64,000 nt of DNA from Prunus persica. Lineage: Eukaryota > Streptophyta > Magnoliopsida > Rosales > Rosaceae. The notes under the pieces are model-generated. The model had not been told where the DNA came from. It was given only the letters and a program-made list of their open reading frames with translations, and did no database searches. The stretch lies in contig NC_034016.1 of NCBI RefSeq assembly GCF_000346465.2, forward strand, positions 14,854,786-14,918,785, read 5' to 3'. This document shows, piece after piece, positions 1 to 11,739 of the stretch (positions are counted from its first letter, which is position 1; each line of letters begins with the position of its first letter). The position numbers and the translations under genes are program-made.

Positions 1-1722
1 GCAGCCCTGAACTGGTTCTACCGGTTGGAGCCGGAAACGGTAGACTCCTTCGACGAGCTGAAGCAAATTTTCCTCAACCACTTCATGATCCAAACGGACC
101 GTCTTTACTCTGCCGATGATCTGTACACGATTCGGCAAAGAGAGGACAAACCGTTGAGAGAATACGCGGCGCGCTTCAGTCACGAGTACTCAAGGTGTCC
201 GGAAACAGACGATAGAGCAGCCTACGACACCTTTAAGAGTGGCCTTCGGTCCTCGCATTTCCGATACCTAGTACACAGCAGCAACTGGCGCACGTACGAC
301 GAACTGATGAAGCAGGCGGCAATCTACGCCAAGGCCGAATATTTCAACTCGAAACCCACGGCTTCGGCATCGCGAGGAGAGGCCGAACCAAGTGCTTATC
401 CGGCAAAAGCGACACCCTACGAGAGAGTCGACACCTACTCGACAGGTCATAAAAGGAAAGACGACCGTGCCGATCGAAGGGAACACTCGAAGAAAGGAAA
501 AGGGAGGTATGGTCGCAATGACAACCGAGCGCCCCTGCCGAATCGAGACCACGGCAACGAGGTCTTCACCCTATTGAACACTACCTACGAGGCCGTCCTG
601 ATGAACGAGCAAGAAATGATACCGAAGCCGAATGCCCGAAGACCCAATCGGCAAGACAACAGGGATACCGGTAAATTCTGTCTATACCATCAGCACAACA
701 GCCATAATACGGAAGACTGTATAAGCCTGAGAAAAATTGTCGAACGGTTGATCAGAGAGGGGAAGCTAGACCAGTATATCGCCCGGCAGCCACCGGCGCC
801 GGTACCGAACATAACTCGGCAGATAAACATGATAAGTACTATCAGCGGTGGCCCCATAATCGCAGGAATGAGCAATCGTTCAATGAAGCAATACGTGCGT
901 GCCGCACAATTTCCCCAGGTATTCGGCATAGAGGTGAATCGGCACCATGAAATACCGAAAGTCCATTGGGAACCAATCACATTTTGTGAAGAAGAGGAAG
1001 AGGGCATCCTCTATCCCCACGACGACCCGATGATCGTCCGAGCAGAAATTACCGACTACTATGTAGGACGGGTACTGATCGATACCGGGAGCTCGGTAAA
1101 CGTAATTTTTGCCGAAGCTTTCCGGGAGATGGGAATAAAGGACAGCCCGGTCAACCAGCAGTTGACACCTTTGTTAAGCTTCTCTGGTGACCTGGTCCAA
1201 CCGGTCGGTAGTGTGAAACTGCCAATTACCTTCGGCACCGCCCCAAGGAGAGCGACGGTATACGATCAATTCCTCATCGTTGACTGCCCGACGGCGTACA
1301 ACGTCATAATTGGACGAACGGCACTCACCAAGGTTAAAGCGTATCTTTCCCCCCACATGCTACTGATGAAGTTCCCAACCCCCTACGGCACAGGGGCTGT
1401 CCGAGAAAATCAGTTAAGCGCGCGGACTTGCTACGCCACGGCACTCAAGACAACCTCTGTCCGAATCCCCGACGAGACCATGTCTGTACAGGGGATACCG
1501 AACGGTACGGGACCCGTTGACGACCCTAGGGATGAGTCCCCGACTCCTCACACACAACCTGCCGAAGAACTGGAAACAATAACCCTGAGCGACGAGCAGC
1601 CCGATCGTCGGGTTAAAATCGGCACTCACCCCAAACCTCCGAGCGCAGTTCATAGACTTCTTACGGCACCATTCGGAGGTGTTCGCGTGGTCTTACAAAG
1701 ATATGCCCGGCATAGATCCTGA
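1..1722 (+). CDS. gag and aspartic protease of the gypsy element (5' partial)
   Basis: The open frame runs in from the window edge, so the true start lies outside. Residues about 1-110 match the retrotransposon gag (capsid) domain. A basic linker follows, then a Cys/His-containing stretch near 680-720. A pepsin-like protease has its active site DTGSS at about 1081-1095. The frame ends at 1722, but reverse transcriptase homology begins in a different frame near 1643, so gag-protease and pol are separated by a frameshift. I take this as decay rather than programmed shifting, because further lesions follow. No zinc knuckle of the classic CCHC spacing was clear. Confidence 0.85.
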   Translation, partial: AALNWFYRLEPETVDSFDELKQIFLNHFMIQTDRLYSADDLYTIRQREDKPLREYAARFSHEYSRCPETDDRAAYDTFKSGLRSSHFRYLVHSSNWRTYDELMKQAAIYAKAEYFNSKPTASASRGEAEPSAYPAKATPYERVDTYSTGHKRKDDRADRREHSKKGKGRYGRNDNRAPLPNRDHGNEVFTLLNTTYEAVLMNEQEMIPKPNARRPNRQDNRDTGKFCLYHQHNSHNTEDCISLRKIVERLIREGKLDQYIARQPPAPVPNITRQINMISTISGGPIIAGMSNRSMKQYVRAAQFPQVFGIEVNRHHEIPKVHWEPITFCEEEEEGILYPHDDPMIVRAEITDYYVGRVLIDTGSSVNVIFAEAFREMGIKDSPVNQQLTPLLSFSGDLVQPVGSVKLPITFGTAPRRATVYDQFLIVDCPTAYNVIIGRTALTKVKAYLSPHMLLMKFPTPYGTGAVRENQLSARTCYATALKTTSVRIPDETMSVQGIPNGTGPVDDPRDESPTPHTQPAEELETITLSDEQPDRRVKIGTHPKPPSAVHRLLTAPFGGVRVVLQRYARHRS

Positions 1723-4700
1723 GATCATCAGCCATAAACTCCGCATTTCCCCCACTTATAAGCCTGTAAGACAGAAGCGCCGTTCGTATGACGCCGAACG
1801 ATACGAAGCGATGCGCACAGAGGTTGACAAACTTCAAACCATCGGCTTCATCAGGGAGACTACGTATCCGGTATGGCTGGCAAACTCGGTGATGGTCCGG
1901 AAGGGTATAGGCGGGTGGCGAATGTGCCAAGAATATACCGATCTGAACAAGGCCTGCCCGAAGGACAGCTTCCCGTTGCCACGGATAGACCAGCTCATGG
2001 ACGCCACCGCCGGACACGAACTGCTCAGCTTCATGGACGCCTATTCGGGATACAATCAGATATTCATGCACCCCCCCGACAACGAACACACCGCCTTCAT
2101 AACGGACAGAGGTTTATACTATTACAATGTCATGCCGTTCGGCCTGAAGAACGCGGGGGCAACATATCAAAGGCTCGTCAACAGAATTTTCGCCAAATAC
2201 ATCGGCAGCATCATGGAAGTTTACGTTGACGACATGTTAGTAAAAAGCAGAACTGCCGAAGAACACCTGCACAATTTATCAATCATGTTCGGCATACTGA
2301 AAGAGTACCGGATGAGGCTGAACCCAATGAAATGCTATCTTCCGGGAAATTCCTCGGGTTCATGATTAGTCACAGGGGTATCGAAGCGAATCCCGAAAAA
2401 ATAAAGGCAATTATCGACATGTAAAGACCGAAGACGATGAAGGACATTCAAAGCCTTACCGGACGCGTCGCGGCCTTGACTCGCTTCATATCAAAGGCTA
2501 CCGACAAATGTGTACTGTTCTTTAAAGCCTTGAAAGGGGGCAAACGGAATATCATATGGACTGCCGAGTGTGATAAAGCGTTTCAAGACTTAAAGGACTA
2601 CATGGGCAGAGCACCCCTTTTATCAAAACCACTACCTGGGGAGATTCTTTCCCTATACCTTTCAGTATCTAGCACTGCCGTCAGTTCGGTATTGATTCGA
2701 AAACCAGAGAAGGCAGAGCTACCGATTTTCTATGTCAGCAAGAAACTCCAGAGTGCTGAACTTCGGTATCCCCCATTAGAGCAGCTTGCACTAGCCCTGG
2801 TGGTCTCGGCACGAAGACTTCGGCCATACTTCCAAGCACACCGGATCAAAGTTCTGACTAACCTACCTCTTCGGCAGGTGCTCCAAAAACCAGAGACTTC
2901 TGGCCGATTGATCAAGTGGGCGATCGAACTCGGAGAGTTCGATATACAATTCATGCCAAGGCCCGCCGAAAAGGGTCAAGCCATTGCCGATTTCATCTCC
3001 GAGCTCACCCCATCAACAGCACAGCCGGCACCCGAGCCGGTTACCGAGACCGGATTGCCGGAGGAACTAGACACCGAACGCTTCGACGTCTCAACTCCAG
3101 TATGGATTCTGCACGTCGATGGCTCGGCAAACCAACAAGGGTGTGGGGCAGGCTTGGTACTGACAACACCGGAGGGATTCAAGATCGAGTACGCCCTCCG
3201 ATTCAACTTCCGAACCTCCAACAATGAAGCGGAATATGAGGCGCTCTTGGCCGGCCTTCGGTTAGCCAAGAGCATGAATGCAAAACAAATCAGGATTCAC
3301 AGTGACTCCCAGCTCATTGTGAACCAGGTAACGGCAGACTTCGCGGCCAGAGACGCCTCCATGAACGCCTACCTTTCGTCTACCCACCAGCTGCTCCTAA
3401 GCTTCCGAGCCTACGAGATCAAGAAGATCCCCAGAAGCGAAAACAGCCATGCCGATGCATTGGCACGGTTGGCTTCGGCAATCAATGATAAAGTCGGAAG
3501 AACGGTGCCGGTGGAGATTCTTACTCGACCGAGTACGGTAACCTCTGAAACATGTACCGTACGGTACGAAGATACATGGATGTCTCCTATCTACTCGTAC
3601 CTGACCAACGACACCCTTCCAGAAGACAAAGCTCAGGCCCAAAAGCTGAGGTACCGATCGGCAAGGTACACCGTTATTAACGACGTCCTTTACAAACGTG
3701 GCTACACAACTCCATATCTCAAATGCCTTACGGCAGAACAGGGGGACTACGTCCTTCTGGAGATCCATAATGGTGTGTGCGGCGACCATTCCGGGTCCCA
3801 GTCACTCGCCCACAAAACCTTTCGGCAAGGGTACTTTTGGCCGACCATGCACCAGGACGCTATCTCGCTAGTGAAAAAGTGTGATAAATGCCAGCGTTTC
3901 GGCAGCATACCGCACATCCCTGCCGAACCTCTGACACCGATCGTGAGTCCTTGGCCTTTCGCACAATGGGGACTGGACCTGATCGGTCCGATGCCGTAGG
4001 GCAAAGGCCAGGTGAAATACGCAGTGGTCGCCGTCGACTATTTCACCAAATGGGTAGAAGCCGAACCTCTGGCAACCATAACGGCAGCAAAGATAGAGGA
4101 CTTCGTCTGGACTCACGTTTGTTGCCGGTTCGGTATCCCGTATGCGATCATTACCGACAACGGCAGACAGTTCGATTCGGAACTCTTCAGGCAATTTTGC
4201 ACCCGCTTGAAAATCAACTTGTTTTTCGCATCACCGGTGCATCCCCAGTCAAACGGTCAAGTAGAAGCAATAAACAAAATCATCAAGAAACTACTGAAAC
4301 GGCAGCTGGACAAAGCCAAAGGAGCCTGGCCAGAAAAGCTTCTTGAAGCACTCTGGGCCATTCGGACATCTTACCGAACGTCCACGGGAGAATCCCCTTT
4401 CTCTTTGGCTTTCGGTTCGGAGGTTGTGGTGCCCGTGAAAATCGGCGAACCTTCCTACCAAACGGAAACCTTCGCACCGAAGTCAAATGAAGAAGCACTC
4501 TCTCTAAGCCTCGATCTTCTTGAAGAGCACCGGGCACATGCCAACCTTCGGAATGAAGCCTACAAGCAACGTGTCTCTCGGTATTACGACTCCAGGGTCA
4601 GACACTGCTCATTCCGAATCGGAGATTGGGTCATGCGGAAGGTATCCCTAGCGACCAAGGATGCTACGGAAGGAACCCTCGGCCCTTCCTAGGAAGGACC

Positions 4701-4812
4701 TTATGAGATCATCGGTATCCTTCGATCGGGAACTTACCGCCTAAGAGACTCCAACGGCAAGACCCTCGGTCATCCTTGGAACGTGGAACATCTCAAATAT
4801 TATTTCAAGTAA
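1643..4812 (+). pseudogene. pol of the gypsy element: RT, two RNase H domains, integrase (broken)
   Basis: Reverse transcriptase runs from about 1679 with the YVDD catalytic box near 2221-2235. Frame is lost near 2345, and the coding sense continues in another frame to an in-frame stop at 2422-2424. From 2437 come the degenerate gypsy RNase H (about 2620-2960), an archaeal-type RNase H (about 3100-3480, with LHVDGSAN) and an HHCC-type integrase zinc domain (about 3765-3900). A TAG at 3997 interrupts the start of the integrase core. The core resumes at 4012 with DYFTKW and TDNG boxes. Another TAG at 4690 precedes the C-terminal chromodomain-like tail, which ends near 4812. This is a relic. Confidence 0.92.
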
Positions 4813-5229
4813 CCTAACCTACGGCAGGACAAAGTTGTAACCGATTAAAATGTATATGCCCTTCGGCGGAAATTAATAGAAAGCCTTCGGCACTATTACT
4901 TCAAAACCCCTTTTAAATTACTCAACTAGCCCACGGCAGCCAATAGTGGCGACTTAACGTTCTACGGCATCTTTATTAGCCTACGGCAATGAATGTTTCT
5001 CGAAATTGTTACCCTACAGATTCTATCGGAACTTGTCAATTTCAAAATCCCTTTAACGTTATAAATCCTATAAGATCGGCAATTGAAACAAATTCAGATT
5101 GAGCAAACGATAGGTAAAAACTGCATTTAAATTAACGATGCCCTCGGCACCAATGTGTTCAAAATACATGAAATTAAGATAAAACAAAAAAAATACTACT
5201 ACTATTACAAAGGCAATCAGTAAGAGGCC
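4813..5229. other. spacer between integrase and antisense gene
   Basis: AT-rich non-coding DNA inside the retrotransposon, with short recurring CGGCA-containing words. No open frame, tRNA or promoter could be supported here. Confidence 0.5.
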
Positions 5230-7618
5230 TCAAGCTTCATCGACGGCAGCAGCCTCGGCAGATCCGGAGCCTTCGGCGGCGTCCTCCCCCTCGTACTCTT
5301 CAATCATTTCCTCGGTAATACCTTCCGGTAGAGAGGGAGGGTCGGCAATAAAGTTCAGGTTTAGCTTTTGCCCAGGGTTGTACCGCTTGAATCGGTACAA
5401 CAGGTCCGCCATCTCCGAGCCCACCTCCTTATCCAGAAGGATAGTGAACTCTTCAGACGCGCGGTACCCCCGGATCGCAGACCGAACGACAGCCTCGATC
5501 TCCGCAGCCTTGGCCCACTCGGACTCCTCCAAGGCCACCTGCACCGCCTCTTTGGCTGCCTCGGCATCCCTCGCTGTCGTCAGCGCCGCCTCCAGGAGAC
5601 CCTTCATCTCCTCCACCTTCTCCTCCGAAGCTAGAACCTGCCGTTCGGCAGACTCTTTCTCCTTCACCAGGTGAGCATGCTCCTGGAGCGCTTTGCCAGC
5701 CTCGGCAACCTTCGCCCTGCCGTCCTCGTACGCTTTTTTGGCGCGCTCGGCAGCAGAGATGGCCCGCTTCACGCAGAGCCACATATCCATGGACGCCTGC
5801 ACAAAACAAAAAAAAAAGTCAGAAGCATGCCCCACTTACAAAAAATAAAACGACGAAGGAAGAGAAAAAAAATCTTACCGAGGCTTGAAGCCGGAAGGCG
5901 CGTCCGGCCTCCTCCCGAAGAAACTTCTTCGGCAGTTCGTCGATCTCCGGCAGCTCCATCTGAGAGCCGAGGATCATATGGTTGACGAACTGCACCGTCT
6001 TCGCTGGGCAAGCGATAGTGACGGCTTCGGAAGGACTGTTCTCGTCCTCCACCGCAAGGACGGCCCTGGTACCTCCGATTGGCGGGGGCGTTTGGGGACC
6101 GGCTCAGCCTCCAGGTCGACCGTTTTCGGCCGCTTGCCGGCAGCCTTGGAAGTGGCGGCCTCGACGTCCCGATGCCTCGGTGCAGCGACCTCATCGGCAG
6201 AACGCCTCAGCACAGGCTCGGCACCCAGCTGCCGCATACGATCAGCGAGGGTCTGATCCTCCAGATCCACCGCCACCTGCCGATCGAAAGCCTCTTCAGG
6301 CTGCATCTTTTTCTTCTTGCCCTCCAGGCCCATCATCAGGCGCCTCCTGGAGGACTCGTTCATCTTCTTCGCCTTGGCAGCCTTCCTTGCGTCCGTCACT
6401 GGTCAAAAGATTTTGGTCAGTCGGCAAGCCAAAGGCCATACAAAAAAAAAAGAGGGAGAAGGAACCATATACTTACTCTCGGCAGGGTTAACAAGGCCGG
6501 CTCTGATTAGGTTGCCGGTGAAGAGGAAACGTGGATAAACTCGCTCGGCAGCGGGTACTCTCAACCTCACTCTGTCGAGCTGCCGGATCTCACTCGACCT
6601 TGGGCTCGGCTGCTTGAGTTTGCCTGTCATACAAAGGAAAATTAGTCAAATAAAGCAAGGAGAAGAGAAGCCATCCTACCGATCGGTAGTTCGAAAAACC
6701 TACCGGTAATCTGGAATGTCGTGGGGATCGGGAAGCTAGGGGGCGTTCCCGATGGCGACTCCCAGTTACCGGAGAGCATCACCAGCCGATTCCTCCACGA
6801 CTTCTGAGAAGTCGGCCCCGAGCTGATGAAGTGCCCCCGCTCGGAAGCCTTCAGGCAGTTCTCCTGAACCCAGCCACCGTGATCGGCGCTCTTAGATTTG
6901 GTAACGCTGTATAAATACGAGAACTGCTCGTAGGAAGGCTCCCCCTCCTCGGCAATCCCGAACGCAGCTATTACCCCCATCAAGGTCACCCAAAAGTTAG
7001 GGTTGTACTGGCCTGGAGCGTACCCGATCTGCACGAGGATCTTCTGCACGGCAGGCTGCAACGGCAACCGAACCCCTTGCAGAAGAACATCAGTGAAGAA
7101 GGTCACCTCACCGTTCGCTGGGTCGCTGAGGGATTCGACCGGGCTCGGTATCCTCATCTTCACCGAATCAGGAATGAGGTACTCGGCCCGAATCCTCACC
7201 AGCTCTCGCTCGGTGATCTTGTTGGGCTCTAGGTAGTCAACCCCGAACAGAGGCCTCTGGGGCACACCCACCGGTATCCTAGGCTGCTCTCGGTGGATGA
7301 TCGTCACCCTCCGTCGAGAGGGACCGGCAATGCCCTCACCGCGATCGGAAGTGGAGGCCTCAGGCTGATGCCCTAACGGCCGACGCGGGTACCATCCTTG
7401 TACACCACGGCCAAGGGTAGCGGTTGCCCCGTCATCAGCCCCTTACCGATTCCAGGGGTGGGAATGGAGTTCACCTCCTCACCGAATAATTCAAGATCGG
7501 TGTCTTCTCCACCCTCGGCATCGAGGCTTACAGCCCCGCTGGACGTATCCCATCCCAATGACAACTCCCCATCGAACGCGTTGGGCTCACTGCCGAACGG
7601 TGACTCGCTATCGAACAT
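5230..7618 (-). pseudogene. antisense accessory gene of the Tat-type retrotransposon (PF04195-like, four exons)
   Basis: The gene is read on the minus strand, opposite to gag-pol. Proposed exons are 7618-6704, 6623-6477, 6398-5879 and 5796-5230. Each junction has GT donors and CAG/AG acceptors and keeps phase. Exon 1 has an acidic N-terminus, then a region resembling the 'putative gypsy type transposon' domain (PF04195), with VTFFTDVLLQGVRLPLQP at about 7105-7050. Exon 3 is basic and nuclear-signal-like. Exon 4 is a long alanine/glutamate-rich coiled coil ending in an acidic tail. Single-base frameshifts near 7380 and 6075 suggest this copy is broken. Antisense genes in this position are known in Grande and Retand elements, but their function is not established. 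Confidence 0.75.
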
Positions 7619-8259
7619 CTACAAAACAAAGAAATGAAAGCTAAGGCCCATGCCATAAACTAACCTACCGATACCTACATCGCTACCTATGGCCACTAGA
7701 CTACCGAAGGAAAATCCTACTTAACGATCGGCTAGCCTATGCCATGGAAAGACGTATAATCACATAAAGAAGGAATATTCAGGGGGTACCGAACGGTATC
7801 TTACCTTGAGTAGTGTAGGATGATTGGGTTGCCGTTCGATCTCGTCGGAAATCGCCCTGTGTGCCGAGAACCGCACTAAAAAAATTGCCCTGATTGCCGT
7901 TCACTCTCTTCGGAAATCGCACTTACAGAGCTCTCGCTTCAACTCACAATTGCAAAGTGAGCCTTACACCCGGAGCCACCTCTATTTATAGGAAGAGAGC
8001 TGTAACGGTACACTTTGAAAGACTAAACGGCTCTTTAATGCGCCGTCAAACGTCCTTTTGCTGGCCACGCGTCACCCGACGAATGGCGCTGCCGACTGCA
8101 CGCCAGGCTCAGAAGACGAAGCGTCCCCATGCCTTCTCTCCTCTCAGCATCAACGACCCCTCGGGTCCCGGGTCAGTCTCCCCCCAAACGATATCTACAG
8201 AACGGCAGGATAACCTCCGAACCGCCACCGAAAATTAAATTCCCTTCCGAAGGACCTTC
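7619..8259. other. promoter/leader region of the antisense gene
   Basis: Between the antisense start codon and the polypurine tract there is no gene on the plus strand. Two related stretches near 7830-7855 and 7890-7920 (GTTCGATCTCGTCGGAAATC-like) form a short direct repeat. The TATA element at 7981-7992 lies in the middle. Confidence 0.5.
7981..7992 (-). promoter_or_regulatory. TATA box for the antisense gene
   Basis: On the minus strand this reads CCTATAAATAGA, a near-perfect plant TATA box, about 365 bases upstream of the antisense ATG at 7618. The leader contains a possible splice donor (CTGTAAGTG near 7925). The site supports transcription of the antisense gene from inside the element. 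Confidence 0.6.
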
Positions 8260-8281
8260 GGAAGAGAACTTGGAGGACTAC
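8260..8281 (+). other. polypurine tract of the gypsy element
   Basis: A purine-rich run (GGAAGAGAACTTGGAGGA) lies immediately before the TG that opens the 3' LTR. This is the expected plus-strand primer site. Confidence 0.65.
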
Positions 8282-8753
8282 TGTTTATACCGAAAATAAA
8301 CTGCCTATGACCACCGAACACGTGGACAAGATCGACATTGATCATAGAGCCCCTTCGGCATTCTCCTTACCGAAGCCATCTATCTTGGCCCTTATACCAT
8401 CGGACACGTGTCATGCTCACAATTCATGTCCAGAGTCCCACATCGGAATTATGAGCATAGTGCACACCTCCCAAGGCCTATTTAAGAAGACCCCTATCCC
8501 CAAAAGGGGGGATCCATAACAAACGGTACGCTATCGATTGATCTGTCAGTTAACTTTACTAAAACCGTATTTACTAAAGCATCGGAGAGCCTTCGGCCGG
8601 TACCACACCGGTACCCCAAGGACTTACCGAACGTGTCCTTTTGTAGGTACTTACCCTTCCGAAGAAGAACATATTCCGAAGACAGTCACCTACCGAAGGC
8701 ATAATATAATTTTGTTGACGAAATACGTGCTAAACCATTTTTTCGCATCAACA
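8282..8753 (+). repeat. 3' LTR of the gypsy element
   Basis: It starts with TGTTTATACC directly after the polypurine tract and ends with TTCGCATCAACA, a common end of plant gypsy LTRs, giving about 472 bp. An internal CTATTTAAG near 8479-8487 fits the LTR TATA box. The right boundary is inferred without the partner LTR. Confidence 0.7.
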
Positions 8754-10223
8754 AACTCATCATTTTTGTCATCTGAGTTATGCACTGATATTGGAGGGGA
8801 CTGGACAGAAGGATGTGTGTTGGGAGAGTATAGTCTACCCCAAAACTCATCATTTCAGTTTTGCTTTTGCATTGGAGGAGGATGTGCTTGGAGGAGTATA
8901 GTCCGCGTTAGACTCTTTTCCTTGGTCCTGTACTGGAAAATATTAATTCACACTTTTAAGCATTCAAACTTGAAAGAAAATGTGAAGGAAAATTAATTAT
9001 AATTATGGGTTGAAAAACTTTGCTATTTTATTTGTATATTTATTCATTATACCCACATGGATGTCATGTTGGCCAGTTGCCGAAGATCCTTTTAGGACTG
9101 CAGCATGGCGAATTCCTCGGGCCAAAAAAATTGGATATGTGAAGCTCAAAATAAGACTCTATACATATATTTTCATTTAGACCCAAAAAAGAAAAAAGAG
9201 ATATATATTTTCATGACTATATCTTACCTTCAACATTATGCAGGTGAAGGAAAAAGAGAACAAGGAAGATAAATGTGCAACCCGTTTTCTCACAATTTAA
9301 GTTTCTCATTTCAGCCTCAGGCCCTCACCAACTTTAGAATTTGTTAATCTAATAAGTTTGAGGGTGTTGGGCTGGGGGAAAGATTAGTTATTTGTTTAAA
9401 ATTTAGCATTGGAGTTAAATATTTTATTAAAAAATTAAAAAATATATAGCCGGTTTGATTTTTTCACTATACGAACTGGAACCGGATGTTTTTGGTCAAT
9501 TCGATTTTTTTCAGCCCAATTTGGCGTGGTTTTTCTATTTTTTGGTTTGAATGCTCACCCCTATTTGTAACTGAAAAGAAAATTGACTAGGTGCAACGAA
9601 TCATTGAAGTCCTTGTATATTTCTTCCATATTTATTATTATTTTGTTGTTGTCAAAGTTAGGAGGGGGGAATTCACAGACACATATATTATGGGGGTTTG
9701 AACCCAACACCACTTGGGAGCACATCCAATTCAACTAACACCCCATTGGTTTTCTTCCATTTCTTATACTAATACAAACTTAAGCATAAACATTAAGAAA
9801 CTAGTTCGTTGTATTGAAAGCGGTCTTTAAAAAAAAATACAAATGATATTCTATTTAATTTAATTTGTATTACTGGGAGGGGAATTCGAACTCGAGTACA
9901 AGGTGAGGAGCACATTCAATGTACTTGGCTATATTAGCTATTGAAAGAAGTTTAAGTTCAAATTTCCCCACTCCATTAATAATTTTATTTTTATTTTTAT
10001 AAAGTTAACCAAAATCCATAAACTTGAAATCTCACAATTCAAATATGGATCCGCATTTAAAATACAAAAAAAAGAAGAAGATAATATTAAGTAACAATAT
10101 ATATATATATAGGAGCCTGTCAATATAAACAAGGATGGCCAATTGCTTATTTAAAAATTATCTTTAGAAAAGTAAAATAATTTAGTCTGAAAAACAACCA
10201 TATATATATATATTACCCTATAG
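8754..10223. other. intergenic, no gene recognised
   Basis: AT-rich sequence with only short spurious frames. Two passages (about 9655-9735 and 9875-9950) share GGGGAATTC plus GAGCACAT-type words and may be ends of old short repeats. An AACTCATCATTT word occurs right after the LTR (8754) and again near 8843. Confidence 0.5.
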
Positions 10224-10643
10224 CTAGTCAACCTTGGCCAGAATAAAATAACGAACCGTTTCGGTGTTCTCAGGAGTAATTTTTTCCTCAACGACGAAGG
10301 ACCAGAGGTCAATGTTATCGCCATTCTTAAGTTTATATATTTCCACAACGTCATTCCAACCTTCTTCATCAAAAGAATATGTCCCATTTTCGTTCTTGAC
10401 AAAAACTAGACTGCACCAAGTCTCAGCAAATAAGTAGCGTCCGACCAACACCACTACCAGTTTTTGTTTAGCATTCAGTTTAGCTTTCTCTCTTGTATGG
10501 AGAACATTGGCGTCAAGTCGTTCCCCCCGAATCTGTATGCGGCGGTCGGAAGTCAAAGACAGTCGGTCGACGAACCCTCCATCGGAACCCTCCATAGTAC
10601 GAATTAGGTTTTTTATGTCTTTAGGTAATTCCGAGTTCTCCAT
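10224..10643 (-). CDS. B3/DUF313-like small protein 1
   Basis: A single-exon frame of 139 residues begins at the ATG at 10643. An in-frame GTG lies 15 bases further upstream but is not needed. The C-terminal half holds the pattern EEGWNDVVEIYKLKNGDNID followed by LWSF, which matches the plant B3-type DNA-binding family DUF313 (GW..IV...L..GD..qlWSF). A role as a nuclear DNA-binding protein is inferred from that family. Only one B3-like domain is present and the protein is short. A TATA-like run lies about 95 bases upstream. Two similar minus-strand genes follow at 27766 and 31408. It could also be a decayed copy, but the frame is clean. Confidence 0.6.
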   Translation of the reverse strand: MENSELPKDIKNLIRTMEGSDGGFVDRLSLTSDRRIQIRGERLDANVLHTREKAKLNAKQKLVVVLVGRYLFAETWCSLVFVKNENGTYSFDEEGWNDVVEIYKLKNGDNIDLWSFVVEEKITPENTETVRYFILAKVD

Positions 10644-10737
10644 CTTTGAAGATTTCACGGCACGATTGACCTTGTGAAGTTGTGAGATTTAAAGCTAGGT
10701 TTTGCACACCCTGCTAGATCCATCGTTCGTCGGCTTC

Positions 10738-10749
10738 TATATATATAGA
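10738..10749 (-). promoter_or_regulatory. TATA box of B3-like gene 1
   Basis: The minus strand reads TCTATATATATAG about 95 bases before the start codon. A comparable TATA run sits about 100 bases before each of the other two B3-like genes. Confidence 0.45.
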
Positions 10750-10999
10750 GTACATTAGGAAACTTGGATTCCAAGAACTTTCAATATTTGCATTAGGGAA
10801 AGATTGACAAGCGTACTAGCCTATAATTTAATTGCGTGGACATGTTTCAGCATGCTATAGCCTAAACTAATTGCATGGGCATATCTATGTAGGATTCGAG
10901 CATGCATTTTTCTCCTTTTCACTACATTTGAGATATTCTAGTAATTAATCTAATGACTTAAAACACACGCCGAATGTAGCATAGAGTTTAATTTATTTG

Positions 11000-11039
<40 letters not shown>

Positions 11040-11739
11040 ATCAGCTCTCCCATCTCTTCTTCTTTATTCTTTATTTCTCATAAATTATTTCATGTTGAAC
11101 AGGGAATCCCGTGCTCTAATTATTGTTTAGAAGTCTTGTGACAATGATATTGTTAATTTCCATGCAAACAAACGAAGAGAGTGGATTCCAGCTACAGAAG
11201 AATAGCCTTTGATTCTGTGAAAGAAAAAAACCTAATTCCCCAATTGAGAAGAAAGAATTTTCTGAGAGTGAGGGAAGAAAGGAGAAATAAACAGGGAGGA
11301 GAAGCTGATCAAGAGGCTAACGTTGATTAGTTCTCCCTCTCTATTTCTCCTTTCTTATTTTCTCATGTCACAAATTTTCTTTCTTGTCAATTGAGAAACT
11401 AGCTAGGCTTGTTAGACCATTAACAACCACAACAATTATCCTTATACAAGTCATAAGTACCTGGTTAGAGAGACTTGTGGGTTTTCATGTAAAACAACAA
11501 CAAAAATGCATATATAGCATGGGAGACAAAATTTAATGAAAGCAATAATTTTTGACAAAAAGAATTGGCTTGCTCGTTGGATATCCATGGTTGGGTTGAC
11601 AATTGTAGACAGATTTAGACAAGATGAACTAAAATACTTTTTTTTCGTTTAGACCCAGCCAAACAATTTTGTTTTTTTAGCTTATGCATTTATACACAAA
11701 AGGTTCAATAATAGCTAAAAAGACCAGTTAATTCATTGG
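10750..11739. other. intergenic with a (CT)n microsatellite
   Basis: No coding sequence recognised. The part nearest the B3-like gene (10750-10870) resembles the flanks of the other two B3-like genes. A pure CT run lies at about 11002-11033. Confidence 0.5.
11002..11033. repeat. (CT)n microsatellite
   Basis: Uninterrupted CT dinucleotide run of about 32 bases. Confidence 0.9.

Larger units (their letters stand above)
1..8753 (+). mobile_element. Ty3/gypsy LTR retrotransposon, Tat-type, 5' part outside window
   Basis: The order gag, aspartic protease, reverse transcriptase, two RNase H-like domains and integrase identifies a Ty3/gypsy element. The second, archaeal-type RNase H and an extra antisense gene between integrase and the 3' LTR are known marks of the Tat lineage (Grande/Retand-like). 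Only one LTR (8282-8753) is in the window, so target duplications cannot be compared. Pol carries at least two frameshifts (near 1640 and 2345) and three stops (2422, 3997, 4690). This copy therefore cannot make a full polyprotein and is an old insertion. Confidence 0.93.

Noticed and set aside
7894..8238. Plus-strand open frame between antisense gene and LTR
   Set aside because: Covers the antisense promoter and shows no recognised domain or codon pattern.
8538..8996. Open frame across the LTR end
   Set aside because: Crosses the LTR boundary into flanking DNA; accidental.
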